Part shown: positions 27,474-36,212 of the stretch, one piece after another | How the letters are laid out: each line of letters starts with the position of its first letter | How positions within the stretch are numbered: the first letter of the stretch is position 1 | NCBI RefSeq assembly: GCF_016587375.1 | Contig: NZ_BNJG01000003.1 | Location: forward strand, 1 to 64,000 | Reading direction: 5' to 3' | Length of the DNA stretch: 64,000 nucleotides | From: Ktedonobacter robiniae | Lineage (GTDB): Bacteria > Chloroflexota > Ktedonobacteria > Ktedonobacterales > Ktedonobacteraceae | Made by a program: the position numbers and the translations under genes | Notes under the pieces: generated by a model | Told to the model about the DNA's origin: nothing | The model's database searches: none | The model's input: only the letters and a program-made list of their open reading frames with translations

Positions 27474-28772
27474 CTAGCGAATCCTGACAGAGGCCAGGAT
27501 TTTCTCGCGAGCGGGTTTGTGAGGGAATGACAGCCTCACGGGATGGACTACCGGCAGATGAACCCTGCGCTCCCCATCCTCTACTCCCTCCGACCCGAAG
27601 GCATCAGGAGCTGCTTTTCTGATGATGTTATAGGACCCGTTGCAATCGGCGTGAATGAGTTGGCCATTGGATGCCCGATAGAGCCTCCGTGTGATCCGTT
27701 TGCCGCTGAAAACAGGCGCATGCTCCTGGCTTTGCTGGTAGATCGGCAAAGGATCGCGATCCAGGAAACTGGCCTTGCTGGTGTAGCTTTCTTCGGTGAG
27801 GATCACCTGGATGCCTTTTTGCTCAGCTTTGTAGGTGAGCATCTGGATGAACTGGGCATGAGGCACCTGAACAAAGTTCTGATTTGTCCGTTTCCCCAGG
27901 TTGATCTCCTGTTTCCAGCCCACGTTGCGACCAATCACGAGCGTTCCGATCCCCTCAGCCACCAGCACATCAATCACAAAACGCGAGATGGTGTGCAGAT
28001 CATGCTCAATCCGCCGATTGCGCCAGAGAGTCAAGCGCTCCATGCGCCGCGTGTTTCCAGGACGACCAAGAGCTTGTTGGAGTTCTGCTCGCCGCTTGTT
28101 GTAGAACTGATTCGTACTTTTCAGACCGCGCCCGTTAACGACGACCGGGACAAAACCCGGTTTATTTGAAGTTAGTGCGATCAGATTTTCCAGACCAGGA
28201 TCGATGCCAGCGATGAGCGCGGGATCGACGGCGGAGCGGCTCGGCTCCTGTTCATAAATGATCTCAACGACGACAAAACCGTGTTTGGGAACCACACGGA
28301 CCTGAGTGATCGCCTTGGGATCTTGTTGGGTTTTGATCTGAATGCCCAGTCCCGAAGGCTGAATGAGGTGTCGTCCAAGGGTCCGTTTGCTGCGGCTTAC
28401 GGCCTGCATCGTGTAGATGAGTACGTTGCGGCCTGTCGTTTTGTGCTTGTATTTGGGGAATTGGGGGCGTCGGCGAAATTTTGAGGGATCGCGCTTGTAG
28501 GCATCGAGCGCTTCAAAGAAGGATTTCCAGTTGCGTTCGAGCAGCAGCAATACCTGTTGGGCCACTTTCGCAGGCAGTGCTTTGTACGCTTCATGCGACT
28601 GCATCCGCCGATCCATTTCATTGTAGTTGAGGTGTTTTCCCTCAAAGATGAAGGCCTGACGGATCTCATACAGCGCCGTATTGTAGAGATTTTTGGAAGC
28701 AAAACAGGCCGCGTCAAGCGTGGCATAGCGTGGATCACTCCGAAGAATGATGTGCTTTTCAACCAGGTGCAC
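27474..28772 (-). CDS. tnpB: TnpB RNA-guided nuclease, IS607-associated type
   Basis: This protein of about 432 aa starts at GTG 28772, overlapping the last codons of tnpA. The RuvC-like residues are in place: Asp191 (IAGIDPGLENL), Glu327/328 (LTEESYTSKASF) and Asp376 (IHADCNGSYNI). The usual CxxC zinc ribbon is replaced by SGKRITRRLYRASNG, as in many IS607-type TnpBs. The N-terminal helical part carries basic residues for RNA binding (RRRPQFPKYKHKTTG). Known TnpBs cut the vacated donor site and help retain the element. It appears intact. Confidence 0.85.
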   Translation of the reverse strand: MHLVEKHIILRSDPRYATLDAACFASKNLYNTALYEIRQAFIFEGKHLNYNEMDRRMQSHEAYKALPAKVAQQVLLLLERNWKSFFEALDAYKRDPSKFRRRPQFPKYKHKTTGRNVLIYTMQAVSRSKRTLGRHLIQPSGLGIQIKTQQDPKAITQVRVVPKHGFVVVEIIYEQEPSRSAVDPALIAGIDPGLENLIALTSNKPGFVPVVVNGRGLKSTNQFYNKRRAELQQALGRPGNTRRMERLTLWRNRRIEHDLHTISRFVIDVLVAEGIGTLVIGRNVGWKQEINLGKRTNQNFVQVPHAQFIQMLTYKAEQKGIQVILTEESYTSKASFLDRDPLPIYQQSQEHAPVFSGKRITRRLYRASNGQLIHADCNGSYNIIRKAAPDAFGSEGVEDGERRVHLPVVHPVRLSFPHKPAREKILASVRIR

Positions 28773-29346
28773 GGTCGGCCTCCAATTCCTGCACAAGACG
28801 CTCTGTTTTGCGTTTGGCACGCCGTTGCCCATAGAGCCGGGCGCAGAACGAGTACACGATGCTGGTGAGGTCTGAGAGCAGGTCTTCTGTGCCATTGTCG
28901 GCCTGATTGACGACCTCGATCTCACGCCCATAGGTTTGAAGCAGGGTCTCGATGTAACGGAACCCGAAGCGGGTCCCCCGGTCCTTGTGTTCAATGACGA
29001 TACGGCCCACACTTGGATCGGCCAAGAGAGCCAGAAACTTCGGCCGATTGTCATTGACGCCAGAGCCAATTTCCTTGACAACTTTGCCCACTTGATAGCC
29101 ACGGGCAGCGCAGTAGGCAACCAACCGCTCAGCTTGACTGTCCAGGTTGGTCTTGTTTTCTGCGGAAGACACCCGCGTGTAGACCACGGTTTGAGGCTTC
29201 GATGAGGGGACTGACACCCTGGTTGGCTCGTCGATGAGAATCGTGTGAGCCCCTACGCGCCGCCCCTGGATTTTCCCGTCCCGGAACCAACGCCAGGCTG
29301 TCTCATAGCGGACCCCTTGTTGTTTCGCGTAATCACTGAGTTTCAT
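28759..29346 (-). CDS. tnpA: IS607-family serine recombinase TnpA
   Basis: This protein of about 195 aa has an N-terminal MerR-like HTH (KLSDYAKQQGVRYETAWRWF) that reads the element ends. A serine-recombinase catalytic domain follows: VVYTRVSSAENK has the nucleophile Ser, and EHKDRGTRFGF holds conserved Arg residues. A coiled C-terminal helix (RLYGQRRAKRKTERLVQELE) ends it. ATG 29346 is preferred over TTG 29352. The 14-bp overlap with tnpB suggests translational coupling. IS607 enzymes insert with little target specificity and make no long target duplication. Confidence 0.88.
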   Translation of the reverse strand: MKLSDYAKQQGVRYETAWRWFRDGKIQGRRVGAHTILIDEPTRVSVPSSKPQTVVYTRVSSAENKTNLDSQAERLVAYCAARGYQVGKVVKEIGSGVNDNRPKFLALLADPSVGRIVIEHKDRGTRFGFRYIETLLQTYGREIEVVNQADNGTEDLLSDLTSIVYSFCARLYGQRRAKRKTERLVQELEADRAPG

Positions 29347-29542
29347 GCTCAAATCATACTATGCTACTCAATGATTGTCAAGAATTCGCTATACTTTCAA
29401 AGATCGGTTTCAATACTTTTCCATCAGAAAAACACTGACAGGCTAGATCTCCCCCGTCATGAGCACCGTCCGGCCCATGCGCATCCTGTGATTGCCATTC
29501 CTTTCGGCGCGCGACGTGTCGGTCGGCGCCTGAGCTTCCGCC

Positions 29543-29986
29543 TCAACTCGCCTGGGGTGCCGAACCCGCAAGCGGTGTGGTATCAAGGTATCTGACCTCG
29601 TAGACGCGCTCGGCGAATTTCCAGCCGTCCTCGGTGCGCCGGTAGCAGTCGTGATACACGGCGTAGTTCAGCTCGCACCTGCCGTTGCGCCCGTGCATGA
29701 GCTCTGAAACGTAGGCACGGCCGACCGCGGTGTCGCCCGCAAGCTGGATCGTGCCCGGGTGCGTGGTTTGCACGAAGTAGTCCCACAACCCTTGCTGCCG
29801 CTCGGCCCCGGCGCGGATCTCTTTCCGGCTGACGGCCTGGGCGTTGATGTGGGGGACCCGCACCACGCCGTCCTCTGTGAACAGCGACGCGAGGCGGTTG
29901 TAGTCGCGCATCATCACCGCATCGGTGAACTCGCCGCGCAGCGCCTCAATCTCGAAGCGATCAACAATGCTCTCTAGGTTGCTCAT
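29543..29986 (-). CDS. SnoaL-like (NTF2-fold) protein
   Basis: From ATG 29986 this is about 147 aa of NTF2 cone fold: FTDAVMMRDYNRLASLFTED, then a central VSRKEIRAGAERQQG and the strand pattern NYAVYHDCYRRTEDGWKFAE. Members bind or convert small hydrophobic molecules, and stand-alone versions are often annotated as SnoaL-like polyketide cyclases. It lies downstream of the ECF41 sigma gene on the same strand, whose own C-terminus is also SnoaL-like. Confidence 0.75.
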   Translation of the reverse strand: MSNLESIVDRFEIEALRGEFTDAVMMRDYNRLASLFTEDGVVRVPHINAQAVSRKEIRAGAERQQGLWDYFVQTTHPGTIQLAGDTAVGRAYVSELMHGRNGRCELNYAVYHDCYRRTEDGWKFAERVYEVRYLDTTPLAGSAPQAS

Positions 29987-30154
29987 CGGTTTCCTCCTTC
30001 GTCTGGGTGGATTACTCGTCATAACACCGAGGTGTCACGCGCACACCATCCTGGTTCGCGTTCTTCTCGGACAAGATATACATCATGCGCCCAACCATCA
30101 CCAGTTCACACCCGGTTCTTTCGGCGAGCCTGCGAAATGGACAAGCACGTTGCC

Positions 30155-31189
30155 CTACAGGACCCCAGGAGTGGGAATTCCACCAACGATGATGCCAGTG
30201 TCGTCACCATTGCGGGCAGGAATGTGCCGCAATTTCTCTGGGTTGACGATGATATCGATTTCCTGGACCTCTTTGTCGGTGCACACCAGTCCTATGGCAA
30301 AAGCCGCCTCTCCCTTCTCAAGGGCACGTTGATGCCACGCACCCGGCTTTTTGCTGTTCTCCTTCCTTTCTCGTTCCTGGCGTAGCTGTAGCTTTTTCTC
30401 TAGATCTTCCTCCAGGTAGCCAATCAGACCTGGTTGACCATTGATCAACGTCGGTCGGATCGCTACCTTGATCACATGGAACACGTTCTGCTGAATCCCA
30501 AGCAGATAGCGAGCCACGCGATCTGGCCCGTACAAAGGATGGCGTGCCGCGCGGACTTTGCCTCCGCCATCGGTGTGGAGCACGATCTCGTCTGAGAGCA
30601 CCTGCAGCAGTCCTTCCATATCGCCGTTCATGCACGCCTGGAAAAACTGCGTAAAAACCTGCCGAGGTTTCGCATGAGGTGCAGGCGTGTGGGTGGGACG
30701 CGCAGGCAGATGCCGCCGCGCTCGGTGCAGAATCTGGCGGCAGTTTTCCGCGCTTTTTCCCACGATGGTTGCAATCTCTGCGTAATCGTAGTCGAACACC
30801 TGGCGCAGGAGAAAGACCGCCCGTTCGATGGGAGACAGGCGTTCCAGCAGCAGGAGAAACGCGAGAGAGAGCGATTCGTTGAGCTCCGAATGTTCGGACG
30901 GATCGGTGGTTTCGATCAACGGCTCGGGGAGCCAGAGGCCAAAGTACGTTTCACGCTGCGTTTGAGCGGAGCGCAGCCGATCAATACATCTGCGCGTCAC
31001 CAGTGTGCAGAGATAGGCTTTGGGATTTTCTATCGTTTCTTTCTCTTCGGAGGCATACCACTGCAAGAAGGCTTCTTGCACACAATCTTCAGCATCCATC
31101 ACGCTGCCTAACATATGGTATGCGATGGAAAAAAGTAACTGTTTATACTGCTGGAACACCGTTTCCAGCTGTGCGACTGATCTTTTCAT
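30155..31189 (-). CDS. ECF41-type sigma factor with SnoaL-like C-terminal domain
   Basis: From ATG 31189 this is about 344 aa. Sigma region 2 covers residues 10-75 (AYHMLGSVMDAEDCVQEAFL) and region 4 about 110-160 (RLSPIERAVFLLRQVFDYDY). The hallmark ECF41 signatures are visible: WLPEP at 86-90 in the linker, DGGGK at 207-211 and NPEKL near the C-terminus. In this group the C-terminal SnoaL-like domain replaces an anti-sigma factor and tunes activity. ECF41 genes are typically next to an oxidoreductase, epimerase or carboxymuconolactone decarboxylase. Here an FAD-dependent oxidoreductase lies immediately upstream on the same strand. An earlier ATG/GTG would place the start inside the 31199-31261 palindrome, so 31189 is preferred. 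Confidence 0.88.
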   Translation of the reverse strand: MKRSVAQLETVFQQYKQLLFSIAYHMLGSVMDAEDCVQEAFLQWYASEEKETIENPKAYLCTLVTRRCIDRLRSAQTQRETYFGLWLPEPLIETTDPSEHSELNESLSLAFLLLLERLSPIERAVFLLRQVFDYDYAEIATIVGKSAENCRQILHRARRHLPARPTHTPAPHAKPRQVFTQFFQACMNGDMEGLLQVLSDEIVLHTDGGGKVRAARHPLYGPDRVARYLLGIQQNVFHVIKVAIRPTLINGQPGLIGYLEEDLEKKLQLRQERERKENSKKPGAWHQRALEKGEAAFAIGLVCTDKEVQEIDIIVNPEKLRHIPARNGDDTGIIVGGIPTPGVL

Positions 31190-31198
31190 CGTGAAGTA

Positions 31199-31261
31199 TC
31201 TCTTGTGCTGGTATGCGCGCTCGCTGTCAGAAGCCGCGAGCGCGCATACCAGCACAAGAGA
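31199..31261. terminator. Perfect 26-bp inverted repeat between oxidoreductase and sigma gene
   Basis: The arms are 31199-31224 and 31236-31261 (core GGTATGCGCGCTCGC), with an 11-nt loop. It starts 17 bp after the oxidoreductase stop and ends 9 bp before the sigma start codon. It could end the oxidoreductase transcript, or sequester the start of the sigma mRNA. There is no U-tract. Confidence 0.6.
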
Positions 31262-31277
31262 CGTAGCCCCTTTCAGT

Positions 31278-32600
31278 TTATTCTACGACATCCGATAAGC
31301 TGACCAGGGATGCGCTCTGCCTGTCGCTGAACTGAGCCATTATCAGCCTGGCAGCACTCCTGGCACTGGCAAAGCAAGCGTCAGCCTTTTCCCCTTCTGA
31401 GCCGACCCAATCGCCGGCGACATACAGATTGGGAGGCCCTGGAACCTCTGGACCGGGACGCCCGGAGAGACCGCCAAGTCTCGCCTGGACAATGGCATTG
31501 GACGCAATCATATGCGGCAAGAAGGATTGCTCTACGACTTCAGCACGCCAGCCAGGCTGCAAGAGATCCATCAGCGCTTCCAGCTCTTGCCTGCTCGCCT
31601 CTTCACCGGGTCGCAGATATTTCATGAGATGGATCAGGGCGCTCCCCTCCGGCGCGAGGCGCGCTGAGGCGGAATGCACCGCATAGTAGAGCGGACGATC
31701 CATGCACAGGGCGGCAAGGTTCTCTGCTCTGGGGAGACGGCGCAAAGCAATATCCAGGCAGGCAACACGAGCCGGGACCGACTGCGCGGCCCAACGGAGA
31801 AGCGCCTCATGTGTCCCATCGGCGACCAGGGCAGAAGCTGTCTCTGGGTCAGTGGCAAGTAACACCGCGCTTGCTTCGTAGCATGAATCATCCGCCAGAC
31901 GCACGCGATATCCTTCTCCAGCCACTTCAATCGCCTTGACCCTGGCCTCCGCGATGAGGCGTGCTCCCGCCTCCTGTGCTTTTTGTCGGAGACCATCCAC
32001 CAGGGTTTGCCAGCCACCATCCAGATAAAGTACCTGCCTGGTCAGCAGAGAAAAAGTCAGACCGGCGGAGAGCAGATCAGGCGTATCGGTATAGGTCGAG
32101 ATGCGTGCTCTTGCGAGAAGAAGCTGGCGGACCTGCAGATGCTGTACCTGCTCTTCGAGCCATTCCTGCAGGCTTTTCCCCTGGAGCTCCTCAAAGTTCA
32201 GGTGTTTGAGAAGACCAAACACGCGTGTCAATTCTGCTTCGGCGGCGGGTGTCAAGAAACCTGTCCCCAAGAGAGATCCTGCTCCGGCCGGCAAGGGATG
32301 GAGCTTCCCATCCGCAACTATGGAAGACCCGGAGGGCTGTGGTAGCGAACCGCTATAGGAGACGCCAAGTTCGCTCAGCACTTGTTCACCTGGTCCTTGC
32401 AGACGGAACGCATGTGCTCCCTGATTGAAAAAGAAACCATTCTGCTCGCGGGTTCTCGCACGTCCGCCAAGAGTACTGGCCTTCTCAAAAAGCATCACGG
32501 CATGACCGGCTCGCGCCAGATAGGCGGCGGCTGAGAGGCCCGAGAGACCGCCGCCAACAATGATCACCGGAGATTGAGTACGTGGATGTGTCGTCATCAA
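31278..32600 (-). CDS. FAD-dependent oxidoreductase, phytoene-desaturase/amine-oxidase fold
   Basis: This 440-aa protein has an N-terminal dinucleotide fold (VIIVGGGLSGLSAAAYLARA, residues 12-31) followed by the GGRART motif, and a C-terminal FAD-contact motif (NLYVAGDWVGSEG) near residues 390-402. This layout is that of NAD(P)/FAD carotenoid desaturase-like and amine-oxidase-like enzymes. The substrate is unknown. It is the gene directly before the ECF41 sigma factor and is the likely ECF41-controlled partner. An upstream TGTCACA-N16-CGAC could be the promoter. It is intact. Confidence 0.85.
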   Translation of the reverse strand: MMTTHPRTQSPVIIVGGGLSGLSAAAYLARAGHAVMLFEKASTLGGRARTREQNGFFFNQGAHAFRLQGPGEQVLSELGVSYSGSLPQPSGSSIVADGKLHPLPAGAGSLLGTGFLTPAAEAELTRVFGLLKHLNFEELQGKSLQEWLEEQVQHLQVRQLLLARARISTYTDTPDLLSAGLTFSLLTRQVLYLDGGWQTLVDGLRQKAQEAGARLIAEARVKAIEVAGEGYRVRLADDSCYEASAVLLATDPETASALVADGTHEALLRWAAQSVPARVACLDIALRRLPRAENLAALCMDRPLYYAVHSASARLAPEGSALIHLMKYLRPGEEASRQELEALMDLLQPGWRAEVVEQSFLPHMIASNAIVQARLGGLSGRPGPEVPGPPNLYVAGDWVGSEGEKADACFASARSAARLIMAQFSDRQSASLVSLSDVVE

Positions 32601-33134
32601 TATATCCCTTGCTTGTTGTGTCTGTCTTACCTTGTGGCTAGACGCTTGTGCGCATTCGAACTGTATTGAGAGCGGCAGAGAACCATTGCTCCCATCCTCA
32701 CGCGAGTTCTAATGTGCTCTCTCGCTTCACCCCCTTATACACGAGTCGAAACAGTCGATCTGTTTGTGACACGAGAACAATTATACAAGTTGAAGAAGGC
32801 GCTTCGCGTTGTTGAGGGAGGCCCGTATACGCGAAAAAAACTCTCACTATGAGTGGTTTTCACACGTATCCTGGGCCTCCCTCACGTCGAGATGCCGGAT
32901 GCACAGGTTTTAATCGATGTTCTGACTCTTTGTCTGATAGGATTGGAGGCTATCGGTCAACGTCACTGCCGGAATTTGTAAACCATCCGGCCCTTAAGTG
33001 TTTTTTTTGACGAAAGGATACCTGGACTTTGCACATTTTAAGCTGAAGAACACACGATATCAGCGAAGCGAGAGAGATCTGAGCGTAGAAGTAAAATGAC
33101 ATTAGGGTTTTGGGGTAATGTCGAATAACAGAAA
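32601..33134. other. Long intergenic region with a candidate ECF41 promoter only
   Basis: No gene is supported across this span. Apart from the promoter candidate at 32745-32771, I notice a T-run near 33001 and no strong hairpin. Confidence 0.4.
32745..32771 (-). promoter_or_regulatory. Candidate ECF41 promoter upstream of the FAD oxidoreductase
   Basis: Read on the minus strand, TGTCACA (32771-32765), 16 bases, then CGAC (32748-32745). The published ECF41 consensus I recall is TGTCACA with CGTC about 16 bases later, so there is one mismatch. It lies 145 bp upstream of the oxidoreductase start codon. Confidence 0.4.
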
Positions 33135-33810
33135 TCATTCCACAGGTGACATCGTACGGCAGCAAGCACATCGGTGAATGTCGCCTGCCGCTTTCGATAC
33201 CACGCTGTAGGCGCCATCACCAACGAGCTTGATAGCTCGGTCGGGAAGCCATCGTCGGACCACCTTTCCCACCTGCTGGGTCCATTCTGGGACCGTTTTG
33301 TGTCGGCGCCCCAGGGCTGTATCCACCTCTTCTGGGGTCAACAAGACGCAGAGAAAAGGAAGTGCCCATGGCCGCCTTGTCCAGGGGGTGACGATGAGCA
33401 TCAGGCAGAGCCACTTCAACCCACGGCTGATCCTTTTGTGCTTCTCTGACGAGCGGACAGGGTCATGGTAGTAGCCACACTTGGGAATGCGCGGTCCCCA
33501 TCGCCGCTCTCGCATGCGCGTCTACCACCAATTCTACAGGTCCCTCTGCAGGAAGAAACGTCCGTACAAGAAGCAAGAACAAGACCCGACTGACCAGAAG
33601 AGGGGACCAACGCGCCCGGCTCAAAACATGGTGGAACAGATTGAAATGTCTTTCCTCTTGTCGTCCTACAGCTCGTAGAGCTACCGTGACGGTCCTACGC
33701 CCATGCGCGAGGAGTGTTCCTTCAACAAGCAGCACAACCTTTTGCCACGTTGGTCTGGTAAAAGCAGATTGAAATGGGGCTAAGAACCTCGCAAGAGGAT
33801 GTGATAACAA
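33135..33810 (-). pseudogene. IS4/IS701-superfamily DDE transposase, frameshifted and truncated
   Basis: The N-terminal part (LARFLAPFQSAFTRPTWQK, VLLVEGTLLAHGRRTVTVAL) shifts frame near 33520 in the VELVVD region that carries the first Asp. The second frame continues RRWGPRIPKCGYYHDPVRSS and PWTRRPWALPFLCVLL up to KLVGDGAYSVV (second Asp). It then loses homology at about 33190, so the C-terminal third with the Glu is gone. Confidence 0.65.
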
Positions 33811-33909
33811 TGGAAGAAACCTCCTTTTCTCGCACAGAGGCTGTTGGTCTCATGCAGGGTAAATGGTGATCTTCTGCGCACTCATTTGCTTGAGCTTAAC
33901 TCGTTGCGC

Positions 33910-34400
33910 AACCCGTGGGATTTTGGAACGTTGAATTCAACGGCGCAGCCAACACGCCAGTGGATTCGCAATGGCAGTTTGACCTTGGCACCGGCTGGGG
34001 TAACAATCAGCAGGAGACAGATACAAATAGCACAGCCAACATTTATCAGGATGGGAATGGCCATCTGGCGATTAAGGCTATCAACACTAATGGCTCCTGA
34101 ACTTCGAGGCGTATCGAAACCGTGGCTAGTAGCTTCGCTGCTCCGGCAGGCGGAGAACTAGAAGTGACCGCCTCTATCCAGTTGCCCAATGTAACTGGCG
34201 CTGCTGCTCAGGGCTATTGGCCAGCCTTCTGGCTGCTTGGAGCGCCTATACGCAATGGCGGAGTCTGGCCCAGTATTGGTGAGATCGACGCTATGGAGAG
34301 CGTCAATGGGACCAATGTAGAGTATGGCACGCTGCACTGCGGCGTTAATCCCGGCGGCCCCTGTAACGAAACAAATGGTCTGGGTGGCAACACCGATTGA
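33910..34400 (+). pseudogene. GH16 endo-glucanase, internal fragment
   Basis: Two frames joined at about 34100 read WNVEFNGAANTPVDSQWQFD, then NIYQDGNGHLAIKAIN, then TASIQLPNV and GYWPAFWLLG. The GH16 catalytic signature GEIDAMES (nucleophile Glu, Asp, acid/base Glu) is intact at about 34279-34302. The signal peptide and C-terminal half are missing. A truncated transposase lies on one side and an IS6-like element on the other. An active form would be a secreted beta-1,3- or mixed-linkage glucanase. Confidence 0.7.
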
Positions 34401-34523
34401 TCACCTTTCACCCTAAAATGTGTCAACTCGTCGCGCTTACTTCCACTACCTTTCCCCAAAATGTACAAAGTCGAACTATGAACATTGGCAAATTCTGGTG
34501 ATACATCTCGCTCATGTCCCGCA

Positions 34524-35383
34524 GATATTGTCAACTTGGCGAAAAAACAGAAGAGCTTTTTTAAGGAGAAGGGAGAAGGGCAGGAAAGAAGCGGAAGATT
34601 GGAGAGGATAGTTCGCTGTTAGGCGGCAGTTTGCCCACTGGTCACTTCGTTCCAGACGAGGAAGCGACCCTGCATGAGCACACGATAATCCTCTGCAGTG
34701 AGATGGTATCGTTTGGGTCGAAAGTGATCCAAGATCGGTCCAAAAGCGGAGAGGAAGCGCTGGGCCTGTTCAGGGGATTTGAAGCGCCGCATGGTTCTCT
34801 CTCGTTGCCTGGTTGGCTGATGCAAACGTTCCGCTCGGTTGTTTAAACCCTTGTGTTGTCGATGCTCCACACTCACCATGATCTCCCTCTTTGCGGCAGC
34901 GTAACTGCCCAGTTTGTCCGTAATAATCACTCGTGGCACGTATTGCAAGCCTTTGAGCAATTTCCGGAAAAACTTCTTGGCGGCCCTCTTATTGCGACGA
35001 CTTTGGACCAAGATATCAAGGATGTTGCCATCCTGATCGACGGCTCGCCACAAATAGTGCGTCTTCCCGTTGATTTTGAGAAACACCTCATCCAGGTGCC
35101 ATTTGTCGCCACAACGAGGGCGACGACGACGCAATTCATTGGTGTAGGTTTGCCCAAATTTCAAACACCATTGCCCAACCGTTTCATAGGTCAGCACGAC
35201 CCCACGCTCGGCCATGAGTTCTTCGATATCACGGAAACTGAGCGAGAAGCGGAAATAGAGCCAGACGCAGTGACTGATGATCGTTGAGGGAAAGCGATAC
35301 CCTTTATAGAGGGTTACGGATGGTTGTGTTTTCATGCTAACAGTATGCCAGAGTATCCACCCATTCAGCAAGTTGACAATACC
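34524..35383 (-). mobile_element. IS6-like insertion sequence, copy 2
   Basis: The ends (a)gATATTGTCAACTT at 34524 and the inverted AAGTTGACAATACC ending at 35383 match copy 1. The first base pairs of the left end have changed. It has cut the GH16 remnant on its left and a transposase remnant on its right. The element is about 860 bp. Confidence 0.75.
34619..35335 (-). CDS. IS6-family transposase, intact
   Basis: From ATG 35335 this is about 238 aa, opening MKTQPSVTLYKGYRFP. DDE residues are in GDKWHLDEVFLKI, RVIITDKLGSY and NNRAERLHQPTRQRE. Full length to AEDYRVLMQGRFLVWNEV. The longer frame starting at 35371 runs into the inverted repeat and is unlikely. It is about 75-80% identical by eye to the broken copy at 25764, so this copy could supply activity for both. 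Confidence 0.88.
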   Translation of the reverse strand: MKTQPSVTLYKGYRFPSTIISHCVWLYFRFSLSFRDIEELMAERGVVLTYETVGQWCLKFGQTYTNELRRRRPRCGDKWHLDEVFLKINGKTHYLWRAVDQDGNILDILVQSRRNKRAAKKFFRKLLKGLQYVPRVIITDKLGSYAAAKREIMVSVEHRQHKGLNNRAERLHQPTRQRERTMRRFKSPEQAQRFLSAFGPILDHFRPKRYHLTAEDYRVLMQGRFLVWNEVTSGQTAA

Positions 35384-35385
35384 CG

Positions 35386-36204
35386 CTCGACGCCCACAGC
35401 AGGAGAAGAGGACGTGGCGCTATGCGTGGCCACCATCAAACGCATCTCAGGGCCGGTTTGGGTCAAGGGAACAACGGAGCAGTCGTACATGGCACGCATC
35501 ATTCCGCTTTCTGGATGTCGGCTCACCTGATCGGGGAGCGCGCGAGTCGAAGCTTCACCACCTCCAGCTCCAGGAGGCTGTAGTCACGACTTCGGGTGAT
35601 GACCCCAAAACCAGCCGTCAGAATATCGATGAGCGGAGCTGCATCACCGTAAAGGCCATCGAGACACAGCAGCACAGAAGTGAGGGGAAGCGCACGCTTG
35701 GTCGCATAGCTGGTGATGACCTGGATAGCCCGCAACAACTCTCCTCGATAATCTCCATTGCCTGGCCCACCAAACGTGCCGAGAAACTGATGCGTATGCG
35801 CCTGAAGAATGACAGTACGTGTGTGCACAACCTCTCCTCGCTTGCGTCCCTGATAGCCTGGCACGCAGACCTGATCGAAAGACAATGAGGGGCGGGCAGC
35901 GACTCAACTTGCGGCAGTGCGCGTTGGCGGGCAGCTTGTCTCGTGCCATCCACATCCACTACCGTCCATTGCTCTCCCGTCCGATCGAACAGACCGCCAG
36001 GAGAAGCAAACGGGGTGCGGGCCAGATGAGCACGACCATGAAATCGATCAGGTCGTAGGTCCCAAAGCGTGCTCGGGCAAAGCGCACCTGCTCCTGGATC
36101 GCATTGAGGATTCCCGCATGCTCCAGGACTTGAGCAAAGGCGGCTACTTCTCCCATCCAGGAAGGGGTATCGATCCAGATTATAGTATGATCTGGATCGA
36201 TACC
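35386..36204 (-). pseudogene. DDE-type transposase remnant of unassigned family
   Basis: Several minus-strand pieces in order: TIIWIDTPSWMGEVAAFAQV, then RFARARFGTYDLIDFMVVL, APRLLLLAVCSIGRE, then QVCVPGYQGRKRGEVVHTRT and GPGNGDYRGELLRAIQV, then LLCLDGLYGDAAPLID, and VVPLTQTGPEMRLMVATH. At least three frame changes are needed and the C-terminus is cut by IS6 copy 2. I recall this transposase type from Ktedonobacteria but cannot name the IS family. Confidence 0.6.
36166..36204. terminator. Perfect 15-bp inverted repeat after the oxidoreductase gene
   Basis: GGTATCGATCCAGAT (36166-36180) pairs with 36190-36204 across a 9-nt loop, starting 9 bp beyond the minus-strand stop at 36213. It overlaps the start of the transposase remnant. 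No U-tract is present. Confidence 0.5.
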
Positions 36205-36212
36205 ACAGAACG

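Larger units (their letters stand above)
27219..29443 (-). mobile_element. IS607-type tnpA-tnpB element inside a ~35-bp inverted repeat
   Basis: GCCTGTCAGTGTTTTTCT (27219-27236) is exactly inverted at 29426-29443, and similarity continues inward for about 15 bp (GGAAAAGTAT). IS607 elements normally lack inverted repeats. The pair may therefore belong to an older element into which IS607 jumped, or be a real feature of this lineage. Inside are a serine-recombinase tnpA and a tnpB. Confidence 0.65.
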
